64,000 nucleotides of DNA from the NCBI GenBank assembly GCA_964514385.1, contig CAZEQJ010000015.1, forward strand, positions 1 through 64,000, written 5' to 3'. The notes under the pieces were generated by a model. It was not told where the DNA came from. It saw only the letters and a list, made by a program, of their open reading frames with translations, and made no database searches. Positions 1 through 7,257 of the stretch are shown here, in pieces; positions within the stretch are counted from its first letter, which is position 1, and every line of letters begins with the position of its first letter. The translations under genes were made by a program, and so were the position numbers. This DNA is from CAZEQJ01 sp964514385. GTDB lineage: Bacteria; Bacteroidota; Bacteroidia; Cytophagales; Cyclobacteriaceae.

Positions 1-82
1 TCGTTCCTAAGACCATAGAGTTTACCATTGTGTCATATATAGGCAGTCGTAGCGGTCGATACGACTGGTTTGGTATTTCAAA
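1..82. repeat. Partial copy of cassette-bounding intergenic repeat (hairpin end)
   Basis: The first 48 bases are identical to 5095-5142, and the similarity continues more weakly to about base 82 (compare 5143-5175). It contains a perfect 8-bp inverted repeat, 44-51 against 60-67, with an 8-base loop. The equivalent hairpin in the second copy (5138-5158) has different paired bases but still pairs, which suggests that the fold matters. On the minus strand it lies just after the stop of the TonB receptor gene. The rest of this copy lies outside the window. Confidence 0.85.
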
Positions 83-126
83 CTATGTACAGTAGATTTT
101 TATTCAGCAAACGGTCCAGAATTAAA

Positions 127-2406
127 TTAATTTAGATTGAAATGAATGGAAAAACTAGGCACTATGGGCAATATCGACACTGAGGTAATTGTGGTGTTAT
201 CCAGAACATAATAAAAAGGATTTGCACGATTATAGGCATTATAAACAGAAAAAATATACGAACCAGTTATTTTTGGATAATTGCGAAATGCAAACTTCCG
301 CTCAACAACAACGTCTAATCGATGGTATGGGATCATCCGTCCATTATTCCTGCCTGCATACTGATATATTTGAATCGGACCACCAGTAAACCCAAAACCA
401 GCATTACTAAAGTTAGAGAAATTAACAAAAGATGAAGGCCGTGTATATGGCCTGCCTGATTGAAAAAGAAAATTAAGCGTCGATCTCCATTTTCTATTGA
501 ATTGATAACTTACAGAAGATGTTAAAACATGATTAATATCTAATGGACTAGGATAAGCATCTCCATTGTTAATGGCAGAAATTGTATTTGTAGACGAAGC
601 AAAGGTGTAGTTTGCAAATGTTTCCAGGCGTCCAAAGGGTTTTTTTAATTCAAGTTCCACTCCATACGTTATATTTTCACCCTCACCAATGATAGTATTT
701 AAATCACCCGGTTCATCATCTACCTGGGTAAAGAGGTTAATAATGTCACCACCATCAAGGTAATCATATATAAATTGATTATTTCGGATATATATTCCAG
801 CTCCCCAAAACAAATTAGTATTAAAAGCTTCTCTACCTCCGTTATACGTAAAAGTTATTTGATCTGAAATCGTAGTATTTGAATTTAAAATCCATGTATC
901 GTTTGGCAGACCAAAACTTGAGTTGGTTAATAAGGAAACAGGCTGACTCATTCTGGAATAATCCATTGTGAGGGAATGTTCTTGGTTAAAAACTTTATGC
1001 AACATTAAGCGAGGTTCAAGCACGGCATCACTCGTCGATCCCTGATAAAAATAATTTGAGTTTCTTAGGCCTACTCGAAAATCAATAGTGGCAAATGAAA
1101 AATTAGTTTCAAAATAAGGATGTATCCCATACAAATTATTAATCTCTTCCTGAAGCAAACTATCGTTTAAAATGAGCTCAAATGGGCTTACGCTGATATT
1201 ATCAAACTGTACGCCAAACTCATAGTTTGGACCCGGTTGGGACTTTAATGTAAAATTAGCCTTTGCTGAAGTCTCCCTCAAGGAGGTAGATAGATCATAA
1301 TTTTCTAATTCATCAAACTCAAAAATCCTTGTCCTTGAAAAGTTTGATTGATAGGCATTAAATCCAAATTTAAATGATTTCGAAAATACATGATCAAAGT
1401 TTAATCCGACAGCATTGTTAATGATTTGATTTCCGAATAATTCAAATTGATCAAAACTTTTAGGAATCAATTCCTCATCATAGTCATTTGATCGATAAAA
1501 GTTGACACTTAATTTTGATTTTTCATCAGAATATAATGCCCTGGCATATACATCATAAAAACTAAGTTCTACATCTGTAAAGCTTTTATATAATTCTGTA
1601 ATGCTATTCCTAAGTCCTGTACTTATATGTATGCGATTATTAACCGGAATTTTCACCGAAGCATTTGTAGATAGGTTACTCACGGAAAACCTGGCTCGGA
1701 ATAAAGTGTCAATTATTTCATCTGATGAAATATCAATTACGGATGCAACACGACTACCATATTTTGCCGGAAAAGCCGATTTATAAAATGACACCTGATC
1801 AATAGCGTTTGGGTTAATCGGAGAAATTAAGCCAAGGAAATGGCCTACGGGATATATCTGCATGCCATTAAATAAATATTGGTTTTGGCCAGGTAAACCG
1901 CCTCTTACTGAAATTTCTGATCGTGCTTCACTAAATGCATTTACCCCGGGTTGAAAGGAGATCGCGCGAATAATATCCTGTTCTCCCCCAAAATACCCCA
2001 AATCTTTTGCTTGAGTAGGTTCTATTCGTTCAATATTAGCATTTTCAATATCTACCTTTGGATTTATTTTTGAGCTCTGAATTTCAACATCTTCAAGGAT
2101 AGTATATCGCTCATACATTGAAAATGTAATGATTGTATCCTTTTGAATCTCTATTGTTTTTTCAACAGGTATTAAACCAACCCCAAAAAGTTCAATGAAG
2201 ATAGGGCCATTTTCAACTAAAAAGGTGAAAGAGGCATCTTTACCTGTCACCATTATTTCATCCGACCTATTCAATCTGATACTTACACCTGATATTGGTT
2301 TATCAAATTGGTTTTGGGTCACGATTTTTAGGTAGGAAATATTTTGTGCAGAAATACTTCCCAATATAAAACAGGAAATAAGCATCAAATGAAACCTGAT
2401 ACTCAT
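127..2406 (-). CDS. TonB-dependent receptor with carboxypeptidase-regulatory-like N-terminal domain
   Basis: A 759-residue outer-membrane receptor. Residues 1-20 form a signal peptide ending in SAQ. Residues about 24-95 look like the carboxypeptidase-regulatory-like beta-sandwich typical of Bacteroidota receptors. Residues about 130-230 are the plug, with the motif EISVRGG followed by a FNGMQIY-type stretch, and the rest is a beta-barrel. It is the last gene of a minus-strand group of three lipoprotein genes, two bases after the preceding stop. Receptors of this subtype are commonly paired with DUF4249 lipoproteins, and a DUF4249-like gene lies two genes upstream. The substrate cannot be read from the sequence. 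No SusD homologue is present, so a canonical glycan-uptake SusCD pair is unlikely. Confidence 0.9.
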   Translation of the reverse strand: MSIRFHLMLISCFILGSISAQNISYLKIVTQNQFDKPISGVSIRLNRSDEIMVTGKDASFTFLVENGPIFIELFGVGLIPVEKTIEIQKDTIITFSMYERYTILEDVEIQSSKINPKVDIENANIERIEPTQAKDLGYFGGEQDIIRAISFQPGVNAFSEARSEISVRGGLPGQNQYLFNGMQIYPVGHFLGLISPINPNAIDQVSFYKSAFPAKYGSRVASVIDISSDEIIDTLFRARFSVSNLSTNASVKIPVNNRIHISTGLRNSITELYKSFTDVELSFYDVYARALYSDEKSKLSVNFYRSNDYDEELIPKSFDQFELFGNQIINNAVGLNFDHVFSKSFKFGFNAYQSNFSRTRIFEFDELENYDLSTSLRETSAKANFTLKSQPGPNYEFGVQFDNISVSPFELILNDSLLQEEINNLYGIHPYFETNFSFATIDFRVGLRNSNYFYQGSTSDAVLEPRLMLHKVFNQEHSLTMDYSRMSQPVSLLTNSSFGLPNDTWILNSNTTISDQITFTYNGGREAFNTNLFWGAGIYIRNNQFIYDYLDGGDIINLFTQVDDEPGDLNTIIGEGENITYGVELELKKPFGRLETFANYTFASSTNTISAINNGDAYPSPLDINHVLTSSVSYQFNRKWRSTLNFLFQSGRPYTRPSSFVNFSNFSNAGFGFTGGPIQIYQYAGRNNGRMIPYHRLDVVVERKFAFRNYPKITGSYIFSVYNAYNRANPFYYVLDNTTITSVSILPIVPSFSIHFNLN

Positions 2407-2408
2407 TC

Positions 2409-3032
2409 TTATATGGATTTGTATTTTAATGTATAAAGATCTTTATTTGGCTTTCTATCTTCTGTGTCAAAATGTAAATAAAGTTCAATTTTTTCGTTTG
2501 GAGGAATTTGTATTGGATGTAATCCGGACTCAATAAATGAGTAATTCCTAAGTCTTTGATTTGATATAGATGACCACAAAATATTACTCATTGCATAAAC
2601 GGTAAAAATAGGCACAACAAATGTTAATCTGAGACCATTTTGACCACTATAATTATAATCGAGTAAAGACAGAAACACGTAGCCAAAAAAGTCTTGTTTG
2701 ATATTTTTATATAGACTTTCACCGCTTATTTGATTAATTTCATTGAAACTTTTTATTAATTTAACAGATTCTCTATTGAAATATATGGTATCATTTGTGG
2801 TGTTATTCACTTGAATATAGAAAGTTAAGACACCCTTTCTATAGGCTTTATTGTCAAGCCTTTTATGAATTGCCCTAAAGTCAATCTCACGATAACTTAT
2901 GTTTATACTGTTATCCGAAAATAGCTGAACTAAATCCTGATTAGATTCAGTCTCCAATTTTACAGTTTTCGGCACCATGTAAGTGCATCCAAAAAGCATA
3001 AAAACGAATAAAACTGCGATTGATATTTTCAT
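2409..3032 (-). CDS. Hypothetical lipoprotein between DUF4249-like protein and TonB receptor
   Basis: A 207-residue protein with a lipoprotein signal (hydrophobic stretch ending LFGC, Cys16). I do not recognise the family. The mature part is mixed alpha/beta, with a hydrophobic segment around residues 120-150 and a C-terminal beta-rich part. The start codon overlaps the stop of the upstream gene by 4 bp, and the stop is two bases before the TonB receptor start, so translation is probably coupled. Context suggests a periplasmic or outer-membrane-attached accessory of the receptor, but that is an inference. Confidence 0.8.
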   Translation of the reverse strand: MKISIAVLFVFMLFGCTYMVPKTVKLETESNQDLVQLFSDNSINISYREIDFRAIHKRLDNKAYRKGVLTFYIQVNNTTNDTIYFNRESVKLIKSFNEINQISGESLYKNIKQDFFGYVFLSLLDYNYSGQNGLRLTFVVPIFTVYAMSNILWSSISNQRLRNYSFIESGLHPIQIPPNEKIELYLHFDTEDRKPNKDLYTLKYKSI

Positions 3033-3802
3033 AAAACTATGGTTGTATCAGTGACCAAGTAACTTCCAAATATTCCGAAACCACCATCAATATTAGAGGT
3101 TGAGATCGGAATAGTGCTATTAATACCAAAAGGATCAGATCCGTCTATAACTATTTGATTGTTGTTATAAAAGGATACAATATTTATAAAATCGCTCATT
3201 GCAATATCCATGGTGATTAATGTAAAAGTGATACTGTCAAAAAAAACAGAAGATGCACCTGTTGATGTTAATGATTCATAATATTTAACATCTTCAGTGA
3301 TTCGGTTTTGGTCATTGGGATATATAAGAGAAGACCTTACTCCGAATTCTTTATGGTAATAAGTAATAAATAAAAGATTCTCCATACCAGACCTCCATTG
3401 AACCCTTAATTGATTATTCAAATTGATGTCCTGAATGACACCCAACTCCACTGGAATGGTTGTATAACCCTCCAGTATTATATTATCATTTATGTCATTT
3501 ATCAGTAGTTGATAAGTATGTCCCAATTCAAATACAGCAGAATTAATATTTCCATACAGCGCTAAAGAGTCATTTTGGCTTATTTTCAATAATGAGGAAA
3601 TAAGTTCATTTGTTCCTGAGTCTATGATAAATATATTTTTAATTCGATTAAGATCATTAAAAACAATTTTTGCATTAATGGAGTCTGCCGTAGGTTCAAT
3701 AAAAAGTTCTATATAAGGTGCTTCCAGAGTAGAAATTGTTTCGATCTCTACAGTATTGTAACAGCTGCATAAGATAAATACTACCAAAACTATGTATCTC
3801 AT
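3029..3802 (-). CDS. DUF4249-like lipoprotein
   Basis: A 257-residue lipoprotein with a very short signal (lipobox ending LCSC, Cys14). The C-terminal GGFGIFGSYL pattern, the LGHTYQLLI strand and the EGYTTIP segment resemble DUF4249 proteins, which in Bacteroidota are usually encoded next to TonB-dependent receptors as here. It is somewhat shorter than usual DUF4249 members. It overlaps the next gene by 4 bp. A role as surface lipoprotein partner of the receptor is inferred from context; the ligand is unknown. Confidence 0.7.
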   Translation of the reverse strand: MRYIVLVVFILCSCYNTVEIETISTLEAPYIELFIEPTADSINAKIVFNDLNRIKNIFIIDSGTNELISSLLKISQNDSLALYGNINSAVFELGHTYQLLINDINDNIILEGYTTIPVELGVIQDINLNNQLRVQWRSGMENLLFITYYHKEFGVRSSLIYPNDQNRITEDVKYYESLTSTGASSVFFDSITFTLITMDIAMSDFINIVSFYNNNQIVIDGSDPFGINSTIPISTSNIDGGFGIFGSYLVTDTTIVL

Positions 3803-3882
3803 CTAAATCATAATAAGAGATCCATGCTTATTTAATAAGCATGGATCAAGACTATTACTCTTACAATTAAAGAGTGTTCTTA

Positions 3883-4860
3883 TCAATTATCAAAAAATAT
3901 TGATTGTGTATATAAAGTCCCTCCTGAAAGAAATCTAATTTGATAGGTTGCATCAATATACTGAGTAAAGAAATATGGCCCAGTTCCAGAACCATCTTCA
4001 ATAATATTATCAACATTGTTATTGTTAGACGTAGATTTTGATTTAGTCAGAAGTTGAAAATTAGTACATTGTTCTCCAGGCTGTGTTACTACGCAAAATT
4101 TGGTTAGCGCTGTTCCGCTTGTATAAATATAGTTCGAATCATGATTCCGCCATTTGGTTCCTCCAAAAAGACCGCCCTGTCGAAATCTTTCTGTCCTTAC
4201 TTTAGTTCCTACAGCTGCATAAACGCCATATGTTTGGCTATATCCTTCTAAATGAGCTCTAAATACATCATCTGCTCCTTGTGGCTGAAATGTGATTATC
4301 TGTTCTCCAAGGAATCTACCATTTGATTGTATATCATTATTAAACCCATCAATATTTTGAAAATCTCTTGTAGGTTCAGTTTGTTTGTAATTAGAGATAA
4401 AACTTTTTAAGTCTTCATCATTTTCTATGGTGTATATATGCGAAAACTCTCTATCAGTTTGAAATAGTTCGTTTCCAATCACAATCTCACCATTATTATT
4501 CATCAATGCGGCAATGGCATCAATAGCGATATATGGGTCATTTTCTTGAAGATTTTGACGAGTATGCCCCCCAAACTCTTCATTTAAATCATCATAATGA
4601 TGAAGCATGGAGTTTGTAAAACCAATTGAATTATTCCATTCTAACAACTCAAAGTAAGATTTTTCGCTCAACTCATCTAATTTTGCTTCAAAAGCATTTC
4701 TATCCTTGAAAACAAATACTCCGTTTACAAGTCGATGATTTTCGATTTCTTGTAGTGTGACAGTTATTTCTTCATTAACTAATCTATCCTCCTCACAAGA
4801 AAAGATAATAAACATTACGCATAAAATTACCAGTGAATTAAATTTTAATAAATTTTTCAT
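3883..4860 (-). CDS. Hypothetical secreted lipoprotein, first gene of TonB cassette
   Basis: A 325-residue lipoprotein (signal with lipobox IFSC, Cys22). No family recognised. The N-terminal half (about 30-160) is acidic and helical and contains a NGVFVFKDRNAFEAKL segment. The C-terminal half is beta-rich and Ser/Thr/Asn-rich, with an Asn run near residue 280 and two Cys close together (about 256 and 264) that may form a disulfide. An 80-bp gap separates it from the DUF4249-like gene. Just upstream lie a small hairpin (4874-4892, CACTA-TTTT-TAGTG) and then the large intergenic repeat, so the operon start probably lies in that repeat. Confidence 0.75.
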   Translation of the reverse strand: MKNLLKFNSLVILCVMFIIFSCEEDRLVNEEITVTLQEIENHRLVNGVFVFKDRNAFEAKLDELSEKSYFELLEWNNSIGFTNSMLHHYDDLNEEFGGHTRQNLQENDPYIAIDAIAALMNNNGEIVIGNELFQTDREFSHIYTIENDEDLKSFISNYKQTEPTRDFQNIDGFNNDIQSNGRFLGEQIITFQPQGADDVFRAHLEGYSQTYGVYAAVGTKVRTERFRQGGLFGGTKWRNHDSNYIYTSGTALTKFCVVTQPGEQCTNFQLLTKSKSTSNNNNVDNIIEDGSGTGPYFFTQYIDATYQIRFLSGGTLYTQSIFFDN

Positions 4861-4900
4861 GACAAAATTTTAAGTCCACTATTTTTAGTGACCATATATA

Positions 4901-5175
4901 TCTACTCTATTAATGGCTTTTCGAAATCCGCCAGCAGTTGTTTACGTGTTACCGGTATTCGTTAGTGTCTGCATTGCAATATATATATATATATAAAATA
5001 CAAAATCCTTCGCTCAATATTCTTATTTTTTTGAGGTTGATACACTGTATTAGTGCATTTTATTCCTACCTAAATGGCCCTAGGTTTAACCGTATCGTTC
5101 CTAAGACCATAGAGTTTACCATTGTGTCATATATAGGCAGTCATAGCGGACGCTACTGCTAGTTTGGGGTTTAGT
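4901..5175. repeat. Complete copy of cassette-bounding intergenic repeat
   Basis: The 324-base gap 4861-5184 is filled by this element. Its left part (4901-5096) matches 7023-7220 closely, including long identical runs such as the stretch around 4915-4946, and its right part (5095-5175) matches 1-82. An (AT)n run lies at about 4979-4995. A hairpin at 5138-5158 has inner stem TAGCG/CGCTA and outer CAG/CTG. On the minus strand it runs from just after the thioredoxin-like gene stop to just before the lipoprotein gene start, so it covers the end of one operon and the leader of the next. I found no open frame or transposase. Its nature (duplicated control region, small non-autonomous element or structured RNA) is undecided. 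Confidence 0.9.
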
Positions 5176-5184
5176 TCCTGATAA

Positions 5185-5718
5185 TTAAAAATCCCAAGGA
5201 TGTTTAAGATTCGAATCTATGAATTTTGGTGAGCTATCTACAAATTCTTTTATATCAGATATAAACCGTTTCGTAAAAACATTTCCTTTCAATAAGACCT
5301 CAGATGACGATGAAATAAGTATTGTATTAATATCATTTTTGAATAGATTTGGATTATTTTGAATTAGAAGATTATCTTTATCATCAATAATTGGAAAACT
5401 AAAATTGTATTTTGAATCATAATAATAATCAAATAATTCACGATCATTTTTTACATATATCAGTACACTGAATTGATGGAAATATTTTAGTCCATTTTTT
5501 AGCGTATCAAGTTTTTGTAATGCCATAAAACATTGGCCACAACCTCCATCTACGAAGGTAATTAATGTAAAATCATGTTCTGTAATTGAGCTTTCAAGGC
5601 TTTTGATGTCTCCTTTCTCTGATATTTCAATAGAGTTTTCCCCATAAATCAACTTCTCACTTTGGGCTCTAACCAGAGATGCGAACAGGACTAACATTAA
5701 AAATATAAGTCGTTTCAT
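5185..5718 (-). CDS. Secreted thioredoxin-fold protein (CGQC)
   Basis: A 177-residue protein with a signal peptide ending RAQ (residues 1-19). Residues about 45-130 follow the thioredoxin pattern: a strand with FTLITFVDGG, then CGQC at about residues 59-62, a helix, a second strand (FSVLIYV), and a FPIIDD segment resembling the cis-Pro region. CGQC differs from the usual CGPC or CPPC of thioredoxin and TlpA proteins. It starts two bases after the propeller gene ends and is the last gene of its cassette. A periplasmic redox role, perhaps on the two-cysteine peptide encoded at 6796-7002, is an inference from context. Confidence 0.75.
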   Translation of the reverse strand: MKRLIFLMLVLFASLVRAQSEKLIYGENSIEISEKGDIKSLESSITEHDFTLITFVDGGCGQCFMALQKLDTLKNGLKYFHQFSVLIYVKNDRELFDYYYDSKYNFSFPIIDDKDNLLIQNNPNLFKNDINTILISSSSEVLLKGNVFTKRFISDIKEFVDSSPKFIDSNLKHPWDF

Positions 5719-5720
5719 AG

Positions 5721-6731
5721 TTAAAATACTCCGTCCAGTTTATAATTCAATATTGCAACTTGCCCAGTCCTACTGAGAGCGAATAACTCTGAATCATCTT
5801 CAGAAACGACAAGATCAAAAATGTCTGAATCAAGTAAAAGTTTCGATTTAAATTCACCTTCCCAATTGTAAACATGGATTTCGTTACCCATTAAAGCTTT
5901 ATTCCCAAATTCACCCTTTAGTCGCCCAGAATAAATCATATAAATATATTTTGATGATGCTGAGAGGTTGATATAGCCAGATCGTTGATCATCCAAAAAG
6001 CTGAGCCGTTTAAATCCACTATTACTTAGATCTTCCCATTTGATAATACTATTATCTAATTCGAAAATTATTTCTATTTGTAAGTCATCAAACTCGAGAA
6101 TTTCAAAATGATTTGTAAATATAGCTGCAGATACAAATTTGTTATCGGGACCTGATTCCATGTTAGCTTGAAATGCAAAATATTGCAAATCCTGAGGAAT
6201 AGGCTTCGAAGGATTATCTGGATATTTATGATTAATGATAGTCTCCTCTCCATTACAAAAAACAGAGTACCTACCATTTAGTATTGGTCCAATCCCAATT
6301 ACAGTAGAGTCATTAACAATTACGACCTTATCCAAAGGCATTTCAAATTTTGAAGATATTACTTCAGGTATGGAGTCGGCTTTGGTAAATTTCAAAAGAG
6401 ATCGCATTGGTCTACTATATACATAGAAATTATCAGATCTGGATGATAATCCAATAGGTGGAATTAGCTCATTCGGACCTCTTCCTTTGGCTCCAAAAAG
6501 AGTTTTCTTATTTTTATTTTTAAGGTCTATCATCGTGACCAAATAACCATCTGCAGGATCGTTTAACAGGATGATAGAGTCTAATAATTCAATTTCTGTA
6601 GGATTATTTAATTCATAATCTAATGCAACTTCTTTGGAGAATAACTGGATTTCACTAACTAATTGCCTATTAGGTTTCGAACATGAAAAAAAACCTATAC
6701 TGAAAAATATCACTAAAATAATTGGTCTCAT
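5721..6731 (-). CDS. TolB-like six-bladed beta-propeller lipoprotein
   Basis: A 336-residue lipoprotein with lipobox FFSC (Cys17). The repeating strand pattern, the early GAKGRGPNELIPP motif and the overall length match the TolB-like six-bladed propeller (BF3977-type) lipoproteins of Bacteroidota. In Bacteroides such propellers are often encoded beside small secreted peptides of the NVEALA type, and a short secreted peptide gene does lie directly upstream here. No catalytic residues are evident; a binding or docking role is likely. It lies 64 bases after the peptide gene and two bases before the thioredoxin-like gene. Confidence 0.75.
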   Translation of the reverse strand: MRPIILVIFFSIGFFSCSKPNRQLVSEIQLFSKEVALDYELNNPTEIELLDSIILLNDPADGYLVTMIDLKNKNKKTLFGAKGRGPNELIPPIGLSSRSDNFYVYSRPMRSLLKFTKADSIPEVISSKFEMPLDKVVIVNDSTVIGIGPILNGRYSVFCNGEETIINHKYPDNPSKPIPQDLQYFAFQANMESGPDNKFVSAAIFTNHFEILEFDDLQIEIIFELDNSIIKWEDLSNSGFKRLSFLDDQRSGYINLSASSKYIYMIYSGRLKGEFGNKALMGNEIHVYNWEGEFKSKLLLDSDIFDLVVSEDDSELFALSRTGQVAILNYKLDGVF

Positions 6732-6795
6732 TCACTCGTATTATCCGAAAAGTAATGGGACAAAATATATCATTCGACCCATTACTAATTTTTGA

Positions 6796-7002
6796 TTATC
6801 CAATAATAGCAACCCAGCCATCTGAGTAAAAAATTGTTTGGGTTGATTCTTGATAATAACAACCATAGACAGATCCATCACCGCAATCAGGTGGAATTTC
6901 ACTTGCTTGGGCATTAGATTCTTTTATACCAACAATACTAATAATTGAAAAGATCATAGTTACTATCAACCAATAAGTTTGATTCTTGATACGATTATAC
7001 AT
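6796..7002 (-). CDS. Small secreted two-cysteine peptide (NVEALA-like arrangement)
   Basis: A 68-residue product with a positively charged N-terminus, one hydrophobic segment (about residues 11-27) and a possible signal-peptidase site at SNA-QAS. The mature part is roughly 36 residues, with two cysteines eight apart (CGDGSVYGC) followed by YY and a hydrophobic tail ending GWVAIIG. It has no literal NVEALA motif, but size, export signal, cysteine pair and the neighbouring propeller lipoprotein mirror NVEALA-type cassettes. The repeat at 7023-7220 begins 20 bases upstream, so this is the first gene of its cassette. Confidence 0.65.
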   Translation of the reverse strand: MYNRIKNQTYWLIVTMIFSIISIVGIKESNAQASEIPPDCGDGSVYGCYYQESTQTIFYSDGWVAIIG

Positions 7003-7022
7003 CTCTATTATTTTTGATTATT

Positions 7023-7220
7023 CTACTCTCTTCATTGGCTTTTCGAAATCCGCCAGCAGTTGTTTACTTGTTACTGGTATTCGTTAGTGTCTGCATTTCA
7101 ATATACATATAAATATATATTATAGAAAATCCATAGCTCAATATTCTTATTTTTTTGAGGTTGCTACACTGTATTAGCGTATTTTATTCCTACCTAACTG
7201 GTCCTAGGTTTAAGCGTATC
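7023..7220. repeat. Leader half of the cassette-bounding intergenic repeat
   Basis: This segment matches 4901-5096 almost throughout, apart from the AT-rich centre (about 7102-7125), and stops at the same point where the other copy passes into its hairpin half. It lies between the small peptide gene and the ABC transporter gene. It carries the shared promoter-side half but not the hairpin half, so the region upstream of the transporter stop is unrelated. Position directly ahead of the peptide gene matches the position of the other copy ahead of the lipoprotein gene. Confidence 0.9.
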
Positions 7221-7222
7221 AG

Positions 7223-7250
7223 GCCATGATCCATTCGCCATGAGCCATTA
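7223..7250. repeat. Imperfect 14-base tandem duplication at cassette boundary
   Basis: Two adjacent 14-base units (7223-7236 and 7237-7250) of the pattern GCCATGAnCCATTn lie exactly between the end of the intergenic repeat and the stop codon of the ABC transporter. They mark the junction between AT-rich cassette DNA and the GC-richer transporter gene. No function can be assigned. Confidence 0.6.
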
Positions 7251-7257
7251 GCTAACC

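Noticed and set aside
127..2406. Possibility that the TonB receptor is a SusC of a polysaccharide utilisation locus
   Set aside because: No SusD-like gene, glycoside hydrolase or regulator accompanies it. The adjacent DUF4249-like lipoprotein points to the other receptor class.
4979..4995. AT dinucleotide run as a phase-variation element
   Set aside because: It lies about 120 bases before the start and inside the repeat; the other copy has an interrupted form, so no switching can be claimed from one sequence.
7023..7220. Idea that the intergenic repeat is the end of an insertion sequence
   Set aside because: No transposase, no terminal inverted repeats pairing the outer ends and no target duplication were found. 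A non-autonomous element cannot be excluded.
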